Shown here: piece by piece, positions 55,937-63,589 of the stretch
How the letters are laid out: the number at the start of each line of letters is the position of its first letter
How positions within the stretch are numbered: the first letter of the stretch is position 1
Source: DAOQTX01 sp035340715
GTDB taxonomy: Bacteria > Bacteroidota > Bacteroidia > AKYH767-A > OLB10
Direction of reading: 5' to 3'
Length of the DNA: 64,000 nt
Assembly (NCBI GenBank): GCA_035340715.1
Contig: DAOQTX010000005.1
Coordinates: 1 to 64,000 of the forward strand
The notes under the pieces: model-generated
Databases searched by the model: none
What the model saw: only the letters and a program-made list of their open reading frames with translations
Told to the model about the DNA's origin: nothing
Made by a program: the position numbers and the translations under genes

Positions 55937-56377
55937 TTAATTGTAAACTCTTAAAACATTGCCTCCATCAAAATAGGTATTGTATGCTCGTAATCCTTGT
56001 GAGGAAGGACCGGATAGAACGCTCCCATCAAAAATGGAATAATTGGAATTGCAACAGGAGTCTCTTACAGTAAAATTATCGGATTGTACGAATACGGTTG
56101 CGCATGCTTGAGCAGGGTCGTAAGGACAGTTTCTATCGTATGCGGCAAAGTCATCTAAGCCTCTTCTGTAAATTAATAATCCTCTGTTACCTCCATCATG
56201 ATAGATCCACCCACCAACGGCATTGAGGGGCACATTGGATGGTTGACTTAAGTATAAATATACATCTACGTTGACATCAGGCACATTGCTATCGTTATCT
56301 TTTTTACAAGACAAAAAAGAAAAGGCTAAAATGGAAATCGAAAACATCCATCGAGCAAGTGAAATTGATTGTACCAT
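55937..56377 (-). CDS. Rieske-like lipoprotein that has lost both histidine ligands
   Basis: 146 residues from ATG 56377, which opens a lipoprotein leader (LSCKK). The C-terminal half has the look of a Rieske domain: FAAYDRNCPYDPAQAC, then CCNSNYSIFDGSVLSGPSSQGLRAYN, like the C-P-C-H-G-S-x-F-D...GP...L..Y block. At the places of the two ligand histidines there are Tyr and Asn, so a normal [2Fe-2S] cluster is unlikely. Extra cysteines may form disulfides instead. Function unknown; it would sit on the periplasmic or surface side of a membrane. Confidence 0.55.
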   Translation of the reverse strand: MVQSISLARWMFSISILAFSFLSCKKDNDSNVPDVNVDVYLYLSQPSNVPLNAVGGWIYHDGGNRGLLIYRRGLDDFAAYDRNCPYDPAQACATVFVQSDNFTVRDSCCNSNYSIFDGSVLSGPSSQGLRAYNTYFDGGNVLRVYN

Positions 56378-56468
56378 GTTGTAAAATAGTGTATTATGCC
56401 TTTTTCGGCTAAAAAAGTGAATTTTAGCTAAATTCTTAAAAAAGCATTGAATTTCAAACAAATAATCA

Positions 56469-56500
56469 TTTGCTTTTTCTTTAAAGTTAAATTAATTTTG
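56469..56500 (+). promoter_or_regulatory. Promoter of the small secreted protein gene
   Basis: TTTG (56469-56472) and TAATTTTG (56493-56500) with a 20-bp spacer fit the Bacteroidota consensus, 24 bp before the ATG at 56525. Confidence 0.7.
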
Positions 56501-56524
56501 GAGGACTTCATAAATAAGAATACC

Positions 56525-56956
56525 ATGAATAAAATTATTCGTTTAGCTTTTGCAGTTCTGATTTTGTGTGCATTCACAACAATAGACACTCAAGCTCAGG
56601 ATCAGCGTGTAGCCGATCAAAAAGATGCAAGTAAATTGTATTTCAAAGGTAAGAAAGGTGGAACTGCCACCCGATATCAAGATTTTACTTTTGAAATGCT
56701 TAATACCGGAAATGATTTTGAATTTAGTGTTAGCAATGCTGCTGAGGAATCAGTAACAGATGTTGTTAAATCAGAAATTATTTTTGTTTATCCTGATAAT
56801 ACAATGGATAGAATTGAAAATGCTGAAATGACAGAAGGTAATGTAAAAGCTTCCATCCCTGAGGGCAAGAGTTTTTATATGTGTGCCGTTATTATGACAT
56901 TGAGTAATGGTGAAATGATTTCTGCTCGCTTTGCTGAACCTTCGTTGATCAAATAA
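56525..56956 (+). CDS. Small secreted protein, unknown function
   Basis: 143 residues; ATG 56525 opens a clean signal peptide (MNKIIRLAFAVLILCAFTT ... TQAQ), and a further upstream frame start would precede the promoter. The mature part is a beta-strand-rich domain (YQDFTFEMLNTGNDFEFSVSN, KSEIIFVYPDNTMDRIENAEM, YMCAVIMTLSNGEMISARFA). No family recognised. Terminator follows at 56979-57010. Confidence 0.75.
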   Translation: MNKIIRLAFAVLILCAFTTIDTQAQDQRVADQKDASKLYFKGKKGGTATRYQDFTFEMLNTGNDFEFSVSNAAEESVTDVVKSEIIFVYPDNTMDRIENAEMTEGNVKASIPEGKSFYMCAVIMTLSNGEMISARFAEPSLIK

Positions 56957-56978
56957 ATTTAGTTTTAAATACGTTAAG

Positions 56979-57010
56979 GCCTTTGTCGAGAAAATGACAA
57001 AGGCTTTTTT
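56979..57010 (+). terminator. Intrinsic terminator after the small secreted protein gene
   Basis: GCCTTTGTC (56979-56987) and GACAAAGGC (56996-57004) form a perfect 9-bp stem with an 8-nt loop, followed by six T. It lies 22 bp after the stop and 6 bp before the next start codon (57017). Confidence 0.9.
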
Positions 57011-57016
57011 ATTTTT

Positions 57017-57304
57017 ATGATGAAGCGAAAATTTATAATCCTGCTTTTGATATTGCTACCTTCTGCTATGGTACTTGGGCAAGATGCCAAGCCAACCAAA
57101 GCACAGAAAAAAGCTGCACAGAAAAAAGAAGTGCAAAAAGAAAAACAACAAGCTTCAGAAAAGGAACTGGGGAAGCGTCATCTTTCATTACAGGATAAAA
57201 AAGTGAAGAGAAGAATGAAGAAGTCTAAACGCAGATCAAAGCGCCAGAACAATATTCATACTGATAAAAACTTCTTTCAAAGATTGTTTATTAAAAGAAG
57301 ATAA
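57017..57304 (+). CDS. Small, strongly basic secreted protein
   Basis: 95 residues: signal peptide (MMKRKFIILLLILLPSAMVLGQ) and a mature part that is mostly Lys/Arg/Gln (KAQKKAAQKKEVQKEKQQ, KVKRRMKKSKRRSKRQNN). No fold is evident; it could bind nucleic acid, polyanions or the surface. A terminator lies just 6 bp upstream of its start, so it is probably read mainly by read-through or by a promoter I cannot see. It converges with smc (4-nt gap). ATG 57017 or 57020 may be used. Confidence 0.6.
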   Translation: MMKRKFIILLLILLPSAMVLGQDAKPTKAQKKAAQKKEVQKEKQQASEKELGKRHLSLQDKKVKRRMKKSKRRSKRQNNIHTDKNFFQRLFIKRR

Positions 57305-57308
57305 TTTT

Positions 57309-60300
57309 TTAAGCGTACTCGCGCATATCAACCGGAATAACTTGTGTAATACCGGGTTCATTCATTGTGATTCCGTACATGATGTCGGTAAACGACATTG
57401 TTCTCTTGTTGTGCGTGATAATAATAAACTGACTGTCCTTACTAAAGGTTTGAATGATATTATTGAACTTGTCAATATTCGCATCATCTAAAGGTGCATC
57501 TACCTCGTCAAAAATACAGAAGGGTGCAGGTTTTAAGAGGTAAAGTCCAAATAAAAGTGCGGTGGCAGTGAGTGTTTTTTCTCCTCCCGAAAGTTGATGA
57601 ATGCTCAGTGGTTTTTTGCCTTTAGGTTGAGCCACAATATGTATGTCCGATTCCAAAGGATTTTCCATATCCAATAATACCAGATCACAATTATCTTCTT
57701 CGCTGAATAATGATCTGAATACCTTAATGAAATTCTGTCGTACTTCAAGATAGGCTTCCATGAATTTTTCTTTTGCCGTTTGATCAATCTCGGCAATGGT
57801 TTGCAACAACGATTGTTTGGCTTGTGCCAAATCATCTTTCTCTTTGCTTATGAAATCGAAACGTTCTTTTACCTCATTGAACGATTCCAACGCCATAGGA
57901 TTGATAGGGCCGTAATTACTTAAAGAATTTTTAAGTTTATCATTTCGATCTTTTACTTGCTCTTCACTTACATCGGTAGGGGGATCCTGATCGAGAAGCG
58001 TATTGATGTCAATTTCAAACTCAACATGCAGACGCTCTTTTAATGAAGTAAGATTTAGTTTAAGCGTATTTATTTCTTCATGAACCGTACGAATAAGAAG
58101 GTCAATGTTCTCTCTCTTTTTTCTAAGTTCATTGATCATTTTATCTTCTTCATCGATATCTCCTTTTACTTTAAAGAAATCGTTCTCTTTTTCAATGAGT
58201 ATTTGTTGAGATTGATCGCGTTGACCTATCAATTCTCTTAATCGTTCTTCATATCCGCTCAATTCTTCAAAAATAGACGCTGTTTGTTCTTCTATTCTTC
58301 CTAATTGTTCGGTGTTCGATTCAATACTATTCTTTAGGTTTTCAATCAAGCCACTTTTAAAGTTGGTTTCTCTCGATAGATTCTGAAGTTTATTTTGTTG
58401 CTGAATAACATAGATGTTAATCTGATTATACTGTTGATTGCTTTCGTTAACATTATTCTGTATCGATGCTAATTCATCTTGTTTATTTTTTTGGATTTCG
58501 ATAAGGGCTTGATGATCGGCAGTAAGTTTATTTAGCATCAACTCTTCTTCAGAACTGTTCGTTCCACTTTCCGGAGATAAAATCAGTATATCTTCCTGTA
58601 GTTTATCTACGGTTTTCTTATGCGTTTCAATGGTACTTAAAAGCAGATCACGGCTACTGTTCAAGGCACTAATGGAAAGATTAAATCCAGAAAAGTTTTC
58701 TTCTGTAGTCTTTATCTTCGAGTACAAATTTGCACGTTCCAATTTCAGCTCATTGAGTTTCTTGTCGGCTGTTTGGTAACTTTCTTTTGCCTCATTGGCT
58801 TGTTTGGTCAAAGAGTCAATTTGAGTGCTCAGCGTTTCAAGATTCTTCTGCTTTCCTGTTCTCTTTCCATCAAACAATCCTACCGATCCTCCACTTAATG
58901 TATAGGATTGACGTACAAAATTTCCGTTCTTAGATAAAACCACAACAGCATCACTGTTCAATTGAAGGTCGCGTAGATTTTGATCCGAATTAATGATAAA
59001 TACATTGTGGAGTAAAACATCAATCAAAGGTTTGTATTCTGCTTTAGTTTCTACAACCGATATGGCCGGTATGCATCCTTCAGGAGTATCTTTGGTTGTT
59101 GCAGGTATTTTAACTTTGTCTAAAACAAAGAAATTGGCTTTGCCTTTTCCACTGTCTTTAAGAATTTCCAGTCCTTCCCATGCCGATCGTGAATCCGCGG
59201 CAACAAAATAATTCAGAAAGGGTTCCAAATAGTTTTCAATGGCAAGTTTATATGTTTCTTCAACACTGATAATATCCGATAACAAAAATAATTTTTTACT
59301 GTCGCTATGACTTTTTTTAATATGTCTGATCGACTCCGGATAACCTTCTAATTGATCCAATAAATTTTTCGTAAGCTCAAATTCATGTTTGCGAGCATCG
59401 AGTTTTCTGTTTATTTCAGAAAGATCAATATTCAATTTTTTAGAATCTTCTTCCGTGTCTGCAATTTTCTTTTCGTTTTGAGTCAGATCTTCACGCAATT
59501 GCTGCAACAAGTTTTGTGCATTTTCTTTATCCGGATTTTTTCTTCCAATTTCTTCGTCTGTCTGAGCTATTTTTTGATTGTTGATCAATATTTGTTCCGA
59601 GACTCTTTTTATCTCTTCACTCAATGAATGAAAACGGGTTTTTCGAACCGCCATTTCGGTTTCAAACTTATTGATCTCTTGACGAACTTGATATAACTTT
59701 TGATTTAAATCTTTTAATTCTTGTTGCGCTAATTCAAAAGCATCTTTATCGGTGCCAACAACCTTCTTTTGATCCAATAACTCTTGATTGAGCTCATTGA
59801 GTTTTACTTCTTCACTTGTTTTTTCTTGCTCTATTCGGATGATCTCTTCGTTCAAGTGAACAATTTTTTCCTTTTCAGTTTTGTTTTGAGTCTGCAATTG
59901 CAGTTTCTTTTCTTCCAGATACGTTAGTCGATCTTTCCGATTTTTATTTTCGTTTTCAAGATTGTTGATTTTTAGAATCAAATCGTTCTGCAAGCGCTGC
60001 GCTTCAGCTAAGGCTTTTTCTTTATCGAGCACAATGGTTTTGTTGGCTTGTAATCCGGCTTCAAGTTTATCGACTTCGCTCACCAATTTTAATCGAGCAT
60101 CTTCTTGTTCCTGTTCTCTTTTTTGTAAGGTTTCATTTGCCAACTTAAACTCAACTAAATTGAACAAAGCTAATGTTACGCTGTTTTCTTTATACTCTCC
60201 TTTTAGTTTATAAAAACGTTCGGTTTTTCTTGCTTGGCTTTCGAGTTGCTTCATGCTTTTTTCTACTTCAAACAAGAGGTCATTAACCCTGTTTAAATCT

Positions 60301-60857
60301 GCATCGGTTTCTGCCAAACGGGCAAAGGTTTGTTTCTTACGAATTTTATATTTTGAAATTCCTGCCGCTTCTTCAAACAACAAACGAATGGTGTCATTTC
60401 TATCGCTTAAAATATCATCCACCATCTTTAATTCAATAATGGCATAAGAATCAGGACCGATACCGGTATCTAAAAATAAATTGGTTATATCTTTTAATCG
60501 GCACGGCACTCCATTAAGTAAGTACTCACTGTCACCGGAACGATATAATTTTCGTGTAATGCAAACATCGGTGTATTCGGTTGGAAGTATATTTTTTGTG
60601 TTTTCGAAAGTCAAACTAACCTCAGCTACATTGGCAGGTTTACGGTTCTTTGTTCCGTTAAAAATTACGTTGTCCATCTTTTCTAGACGGAGCATACGGG
60701 TTTTTTGCTCACCTAATACCCAACGGATGGAATCAACCACATTAGACTTTCCTGAACCATTTGGTCCAACTATAGAGGTAACTCCTTTGTCGAAGTGTAT
60801 GGTGACTTTATCACCAAAACTTTTAAAACCTTTAGCTTCTAAACTCTTTAAACGCAT
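57309..60857 (-). CDS. smc: Chromosome partition protein SMC
   Basis: 1,182 residues. N-terminal ABC head with Walker A GPNGSGKSNVVDSIRWVLGE (about 32-51), long coiled coils (about 170-500 and 680-1,000), a hinge near 510-660 (GYPESIRHIKKS ... ENYLEPFLNYFVA), and a C-terminal head with the signature LSGGEKTLTATALLFGLY and Walker B CIFDEVDAPLDD. It organises and segregates chromosomes together with ScpA/B, which are not here. A TACCTTTG box lies 32 bp upstream. Confidence 0.97.
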   Translation of the reverse strand: MRLKSLEAKGFKSFGDKVTIHFDKGVTSIVGPNGSGKSNVVDSIRWVLGEQKTRMLRLEKMDNVIFNGTKNRKPANVAEVSLTFENTKNILPTEYTDVCITRKLYRSGDSEYLLNGVPCRLKDITNLFLDTGIGPDSYAIIELKMVDDILSDRNDTIRLLFEEAAGISKYKIRKKQTFARLAETDADLNRVNDLLFEVEKSMKQLESQARKTERFYKLKGEYKENSVTLALFNLVEFKLANETLQKREQEQEDARLKLVSEVDKLEAGLQANKTIVLDKEKALAEAQRLQNDLILKINNLENENKNRKDRLTYLEEKKLQLQTQNKTEKEKIVHLNEEIIRIEQEKTSEEVKLNELNQELLDQKKVVGTDKDAFELAQQELKDLNQKLYQVRQEINKFETEMAVRKTRFHSLSEEIKRVSEQILINNQKIAQTDEEIGRKNPDKENAQNLLQQLREDLTQNEKKIADTEEDSKKLNIDLSEINRKLDARKHEFELTKNLLDQLEGYPESIRHIKKSHSDSKKLFLLSDIISVEETYKLAIENYLEPFLNYFVAADSRSAWEGLEILKDSGKGKANFFVLDKVKIPATTKDTPEGCIPAISVVETKAEYKPLIDVLLHNVFIINSDQNLRDLQLNSDAVVVLSKNGNFVRQSYTLSGGSVGLFDGKRTGKQKNLETLSTQIDSLTKQANEAKESYQTADKKLNELKLERANLYSKIKTTEENFSGFNLSISALNSSRDLLLSTIETHKKTVDKLQEDILILSPESGTNSSEEELMLNKLTADHQALIEIQKNKQDELASIQNNVNESNQQYNQINIYVIQQQNKLQNLSRETNFKSGLIENLKNSIESNTEQLGRIEEQTASIFEELSGYEERLRELIGQRDQSQQILIEKENDFFKVKGDIDEEDKMINELRKKRENIDLLIRTVHEEINTLKLNLTSLKERLHVEFEIDINTLLDQDPPTDVSEEQVKDRNDKLKNSLSNYGPINPMALESFNEVKERFDFISKEKDDLAQAKQSLLQTIAEIDQTAKEKFMEAYLEVRQNFIKVFRSLFSEEDNCDLVLLDMENPLESDIHIVAQPKGKKPLSIHQLSGGEKTLTATALLFGLYLLKPAPFCIFDEVDAPLDDANIDKFNNIIQTFSKDSQFIIITHNKRTMSFTDIMYGITMNEPGITQVIPVDMREYA

Positions 60858-60889
60858 AAACAGACGTAATTCAAATATTATGTAGATAA

Positions 60890-60897
60890 CAAAGGTA
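60890..60897 (-). promoter_or_regulatory. -7 promoter element TACCTTTG upstream of smc
   Basis: The minus-strand octamer TACCTTTG lies 32 bp before the smc start. A -33 TTG at the usual distance is not seen. Confidence 0.4.
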
Positions 60898-61000
60898 AGG
60901 AATCATCAGCGTTTCAGCATAGGTTATTAACAATGTTGATAAGTAGAATGTAGTGTGGAAAGCCATGATTTTTATCTTTTTTAATAGTTTAATCAAACTG

Positions 61001-61008
61001 TACCTTTG
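61001..61008 (+). promoter_or_regulatory. -7 promoter element TACCTTTG just before the redoxin ATG
   Basis: TACCTTTG ends 4 bp before the ATG at 61013. If transcription starts about 6-7 bp after the box as usual, the mRNA begins at or in the start codon, so the gene would be leaderless. Confidence 0.5.
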
Positions 61009-61012
61009 CTAG

Positions 61013-61594
61013 ATGAAACGCTTTGTTTTTGTTATTTTGATTTTATACATGTTCCTTTCGTGCAGCACTGGTAATGAGAAGCTGACCGATATATCAGAGA
61101 TCTACTTAAATACTCTAAATGGGGATATAAAAAAGTATTCATCCATAATCGATGGCAAAGGGACTGTTTTTGTTTTTTTATCTCCAGATTGCCCGCTTTG
61201 TGAAAACTATAGTGTTGTATTAAAAGAATTAGATAGTCTTTACCGTATTTATGGAATAAATTTCTTTGGTGTGGCCAGCGGTACGTTATATAAGCCGGAA
61301 GAATATTCCCGTTTTTTTGAGGAGTATGATTGGAGTATAAAGCTTCTTTTAGATGATTCCCTATTCTTATTAAAACATTTTCAAGCAAAGGTTTCACCGG
61401 AAGTAGTTTTATTGGATAGTGTTGGAATTACTATTTATCAAGGAGCTATAGATGATTGGCCGGTAGATTTAGCCAAGAAAAGAAGTATTGTGACCAAGCA
61501 CTATTTGCAGGATGCTTTAAAAGCGTATCAGAGAGGTGAAGCCATTCAAGTAAAGAAAACCGAAGCGATCGGTTGCATATTGGAGGCACGATGA
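61013..61594 (+). CDS. Redoxin (AhpC/TSA-like) lipoprotein
   Basis: 193 residues. Lipoprotein leader MKRFVFVILILYMFLSCSTG, then a thioredoxin-fold domain with CxxC in SPDCPLCENY, SGTLYKPEEYSRFFEEYDW, and VSPEVVLLDSVGITIYQGAID, ending KKTEAIGCILEAR (another Cys). Likely a periplasmic or surface thiol-disulfide protein. It overlaps the cytochrome c/monooxygenase gene by 4 nt (ATGA), and redoxin plus monooxygenase is a known pairing. A TACCTTTG box lies 4 bp before its ATG. Confidence 0.88.
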   Translation: MKRFVFVILILYMFLSCSTGNEKLTDISEIYLNTLNGDIKKYSSIIDGKGTVFVFLSPDCPLCENYSVVLKELDSLYRIYGINFFGVASGTLYKPEEYSRFFEEYDWSIKLLLDDSLFLLKHFQAKVSPEVVLLDSVGITIYQGAIDDWPVDLAKKRSIVTKHYLQDALKAYQRGEAIQVKKTEAIGCILEAR

Positions 61595-62937
61595 AGTTGG
61601 TTAATAAATGTGTATTTATAGTTGGATTTGGATTTTTCATGGCAAGATGCTCGGAGGATTCCGCTCCTGTTTTCACAAAAGATATTGCTCCTATAATATA
61701 TAAGAACTGTACACCATGCCACAGACCTGGAGAGGCAGGGCCATTCCCTTTGATAAGCTATGAAGATGTGTCGCGCAAATCAAAGATGATAGCATATGTT
61801 ACGCATAAAAATATTATGCCGCCTTGGCCAGCCGATGAAACGTACACACAATTTGTTGGCCAAAGAGTACTTAGCACTGAAGAAAAAACTCTTCTTAAAA
61901 GATGGGCGGATAATGGAGCTCCAAAAGGAGAAGATCATTATATGCCTGAGCTGCCGAACTTTCAAAGAGGGTCTCAATCGATAAAACCCGATTTAGTTGT
62001 ACCATTTGAAAATGCAATTCAAATTGAAGGGAATAACAGAGACAAGTTCTTGGTAATGAAAATTCCATTCGAGTTGCCAAACGATACTTTTGTTCGAGTC
62101 ATTGAATTTGTTCCAGGCAATCGCAAACTCGTTCATCATATGAATGGACATTTGATTCGTTACGATGAAGGAAAAAAGAAGAATATTTTTTCGGGAGAGC
62201 GCTTTGTGGATAATGAGTTTAATGATAACCCCACAGTTCATAGGCTACTGGATTTAGCCAATGATGATGGAAGCTATCCACTGTTGGTGCCTTCGGTTTG
62301 TAATTATCTTCCCGGGCAAGAAGCGGTGAATTTACCTGAAGGGATTGGAGGATATACATTGAATAGACAAAATGCATTTTACCTAAACAGCATTCATTAT
62401 GGTCCAACTGCAAAAAATGAAAGCGATAGCTCGTACTTCAACATTTTCTTTGCAAAAGAAAAACCAAAACGACCGATTTCAGAATTCCAAATGGGGACCT
62501 TGGGCGTTTCTCCTGTTGAGCCACCTTTAATTATTGAACCCGGTATAGTAAAAACTTTTTCAACTCGATTAACAGTGAAAGAGGACATCTCTATTGTTGG
62601 GATTGTTCCGCATATGCATTTAATCGGGAAACGTTTTCATGCATATGCTTTAACTCCAACAAAAGATACCATACGACTCATTCGTATAAACGATTGGGAT
62701 TTTCGATGGCAGTATTTTTATAAGTATCCTACATTGCTAAAACTTCCAAGTGGTTCTACTATTATTGCAGAAGGCGTTTACGACAACACATCAAACAATC
62801 CATATAATCCGTATAGTCCTCCGCGATTAATAACAGATAAGAACTCCAGTATGCGCACTACCGATGAGATGTTTCAATTAATAGTTTTATATGTCAGATA
62901 TATGCAAGGAGATGAAAATATTACATTGACCCAATAA
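61591..62937 (+). CDS. Cytochrome c / copper type II ascorbate-dependent monooxygenase-like protein
   Basis: 448 residues. Leader MKLVNKCVFIVGFGFFMARC, then a c-type heme motif CTPCH at 40-44 followed by PPWPAD and ADNGAPKGE. The C-terminal part has a full PHM-type copper ligand set: H182-H183 (VHHMNGH) and H269 (SIHYGP), then H341 and H343 (PHMHLIGKRF) and M427 (TTDEMFQL). A strong Shine-Dalgarno GGAGG (61582-61586) sits 4 bp before ATG 61591, rare in this window. Likely an extracytoplasmic oxidase of unknown substrate. Confidence 0.88.
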   Translation: MKLVNKCVFIVGFGFFMARCSEDSAPVFTKDIAPIIYKNCTPCHRPGEAGPFPLISYEDVSRKSKMIAYVTHKNIMPPWPADETYTQFVGQRVLSTEEKTLLKRWADNGAPKGEDHYMPELPNFQRGSQSIKPDLVVPFENAIQIEGNNRDKFLVMKIPFELPNDTFVRVIEFVPGNRKLVHHMNGHLIRYDEGKKKNIFSGERFVDNEFNDNPTVHRLLDLANDDGSYPLLVPSVCNYLPGQEAVNLPEGIGGYTLNRQNAFYLNSIHYGPTAKNESDSSYFNIFFAKEKPKRPISEFQMGTLGVSPVEPPLIIEPGIVKTFSTRLTVKEDISIVGIVPHMHLIGKRFHAYALTPTKDTIRLIRINDWDFRWQYFYKYPTLLKLPSGSTIIAEGVYDNTSNNPYNPYSPPRLITDKNSSMRTTDEMFQLIVLYVRYMQGDENITLTQ

Positions 62938-63007
62938 AATTATGACACAAACCTGAATGAAAATAGAAAATTCGTTTGTAGGTTTACCCTAATGATTTTT
63001 TAGCCTT

Positions 63008-63472
63008 ATGGAAGATTTAGTTAAAATAGTATTCAGCATTGGCATATTCCTCTTTTATATATGGCGATCATTCAATAAACAACAACAAGATGCTAAGCAA
63101 AGACAGCGAGAATTGTCAAGTGAAAGTGCTGAAGAAAAAAGACAGAAGTGGGAAGAGCTGTTCGACATGGAAGTGAAACCAAAAGTAGAAGTAAAACCCG
63201 CCCCTGTAGAAATTAAAAGAAAGTCATTTTTATATAAAGATAAATACAATAAAAGAAGAGAAGCAATCTCATTAGAGAAGGTCAACGCGGATTATTTTAA
63301 GAATCTGCAGAATGATTCTGATTTCGAAATGCAACGAATGATGTTAGATGATGAACAGCATGAAGAAGATTATCGTTCAGATTATATTAGGGGATTAATC
63401 AGTAATTTCAAGGCTTCTCCGGCTGATGCGATTATCTATGATGCTATACTCAAACCAAAATATTTGCAATAG
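63008..63472 (+). CDS. Small membrane-anchored, charged protein of unknown function
   Basis: 154 residues: N-terminal transmembrane helix (about 5-21, IVFSIGIFLFYIWRSF), then a highly charged helical cytoplasmic part rich in Lys/Arg/Glu (DAKQRQRELSSESAEEKRQ; KYNKRREAIS). The C-terminus (DYIRGLISNFKASPADAIIYDAILKPKY) is less charged. No family recognised. It stands alone between the monooxygenase gene and the next TonB receptor-type gene. Confidence 0.65.
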   Translation: MEDLVKIVFSIGIFLFYIWRSFNKQQQDAKQRQRELSSESAEEKRQKWEELFDMEVKPKVEVKPAPVEIKRKSFLYKDKYNKRREAISLEKVNADYFKNLQNDSDFEMQRMMLDDEQHEEDYRSDYIRGLISNFKASPADAIIYDAILKPKYLQ

Positions 63473-63589
63473 AAAACGACTTAGAAGATAATAAAATGAT
63501 TGAAAAAATTGTGTTTGGAAAATTGATTTATAAATTTTTACTTTGACAAACTTGAAAAATTAACCTGAGTTTAATGTTAAATTGAAGCT

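Noticed and set aside
60253..60885. Plus-strand ORFs antisense to smc
   Set aside because: No recognisable protein; smc on the minus strand is complete and conserved.
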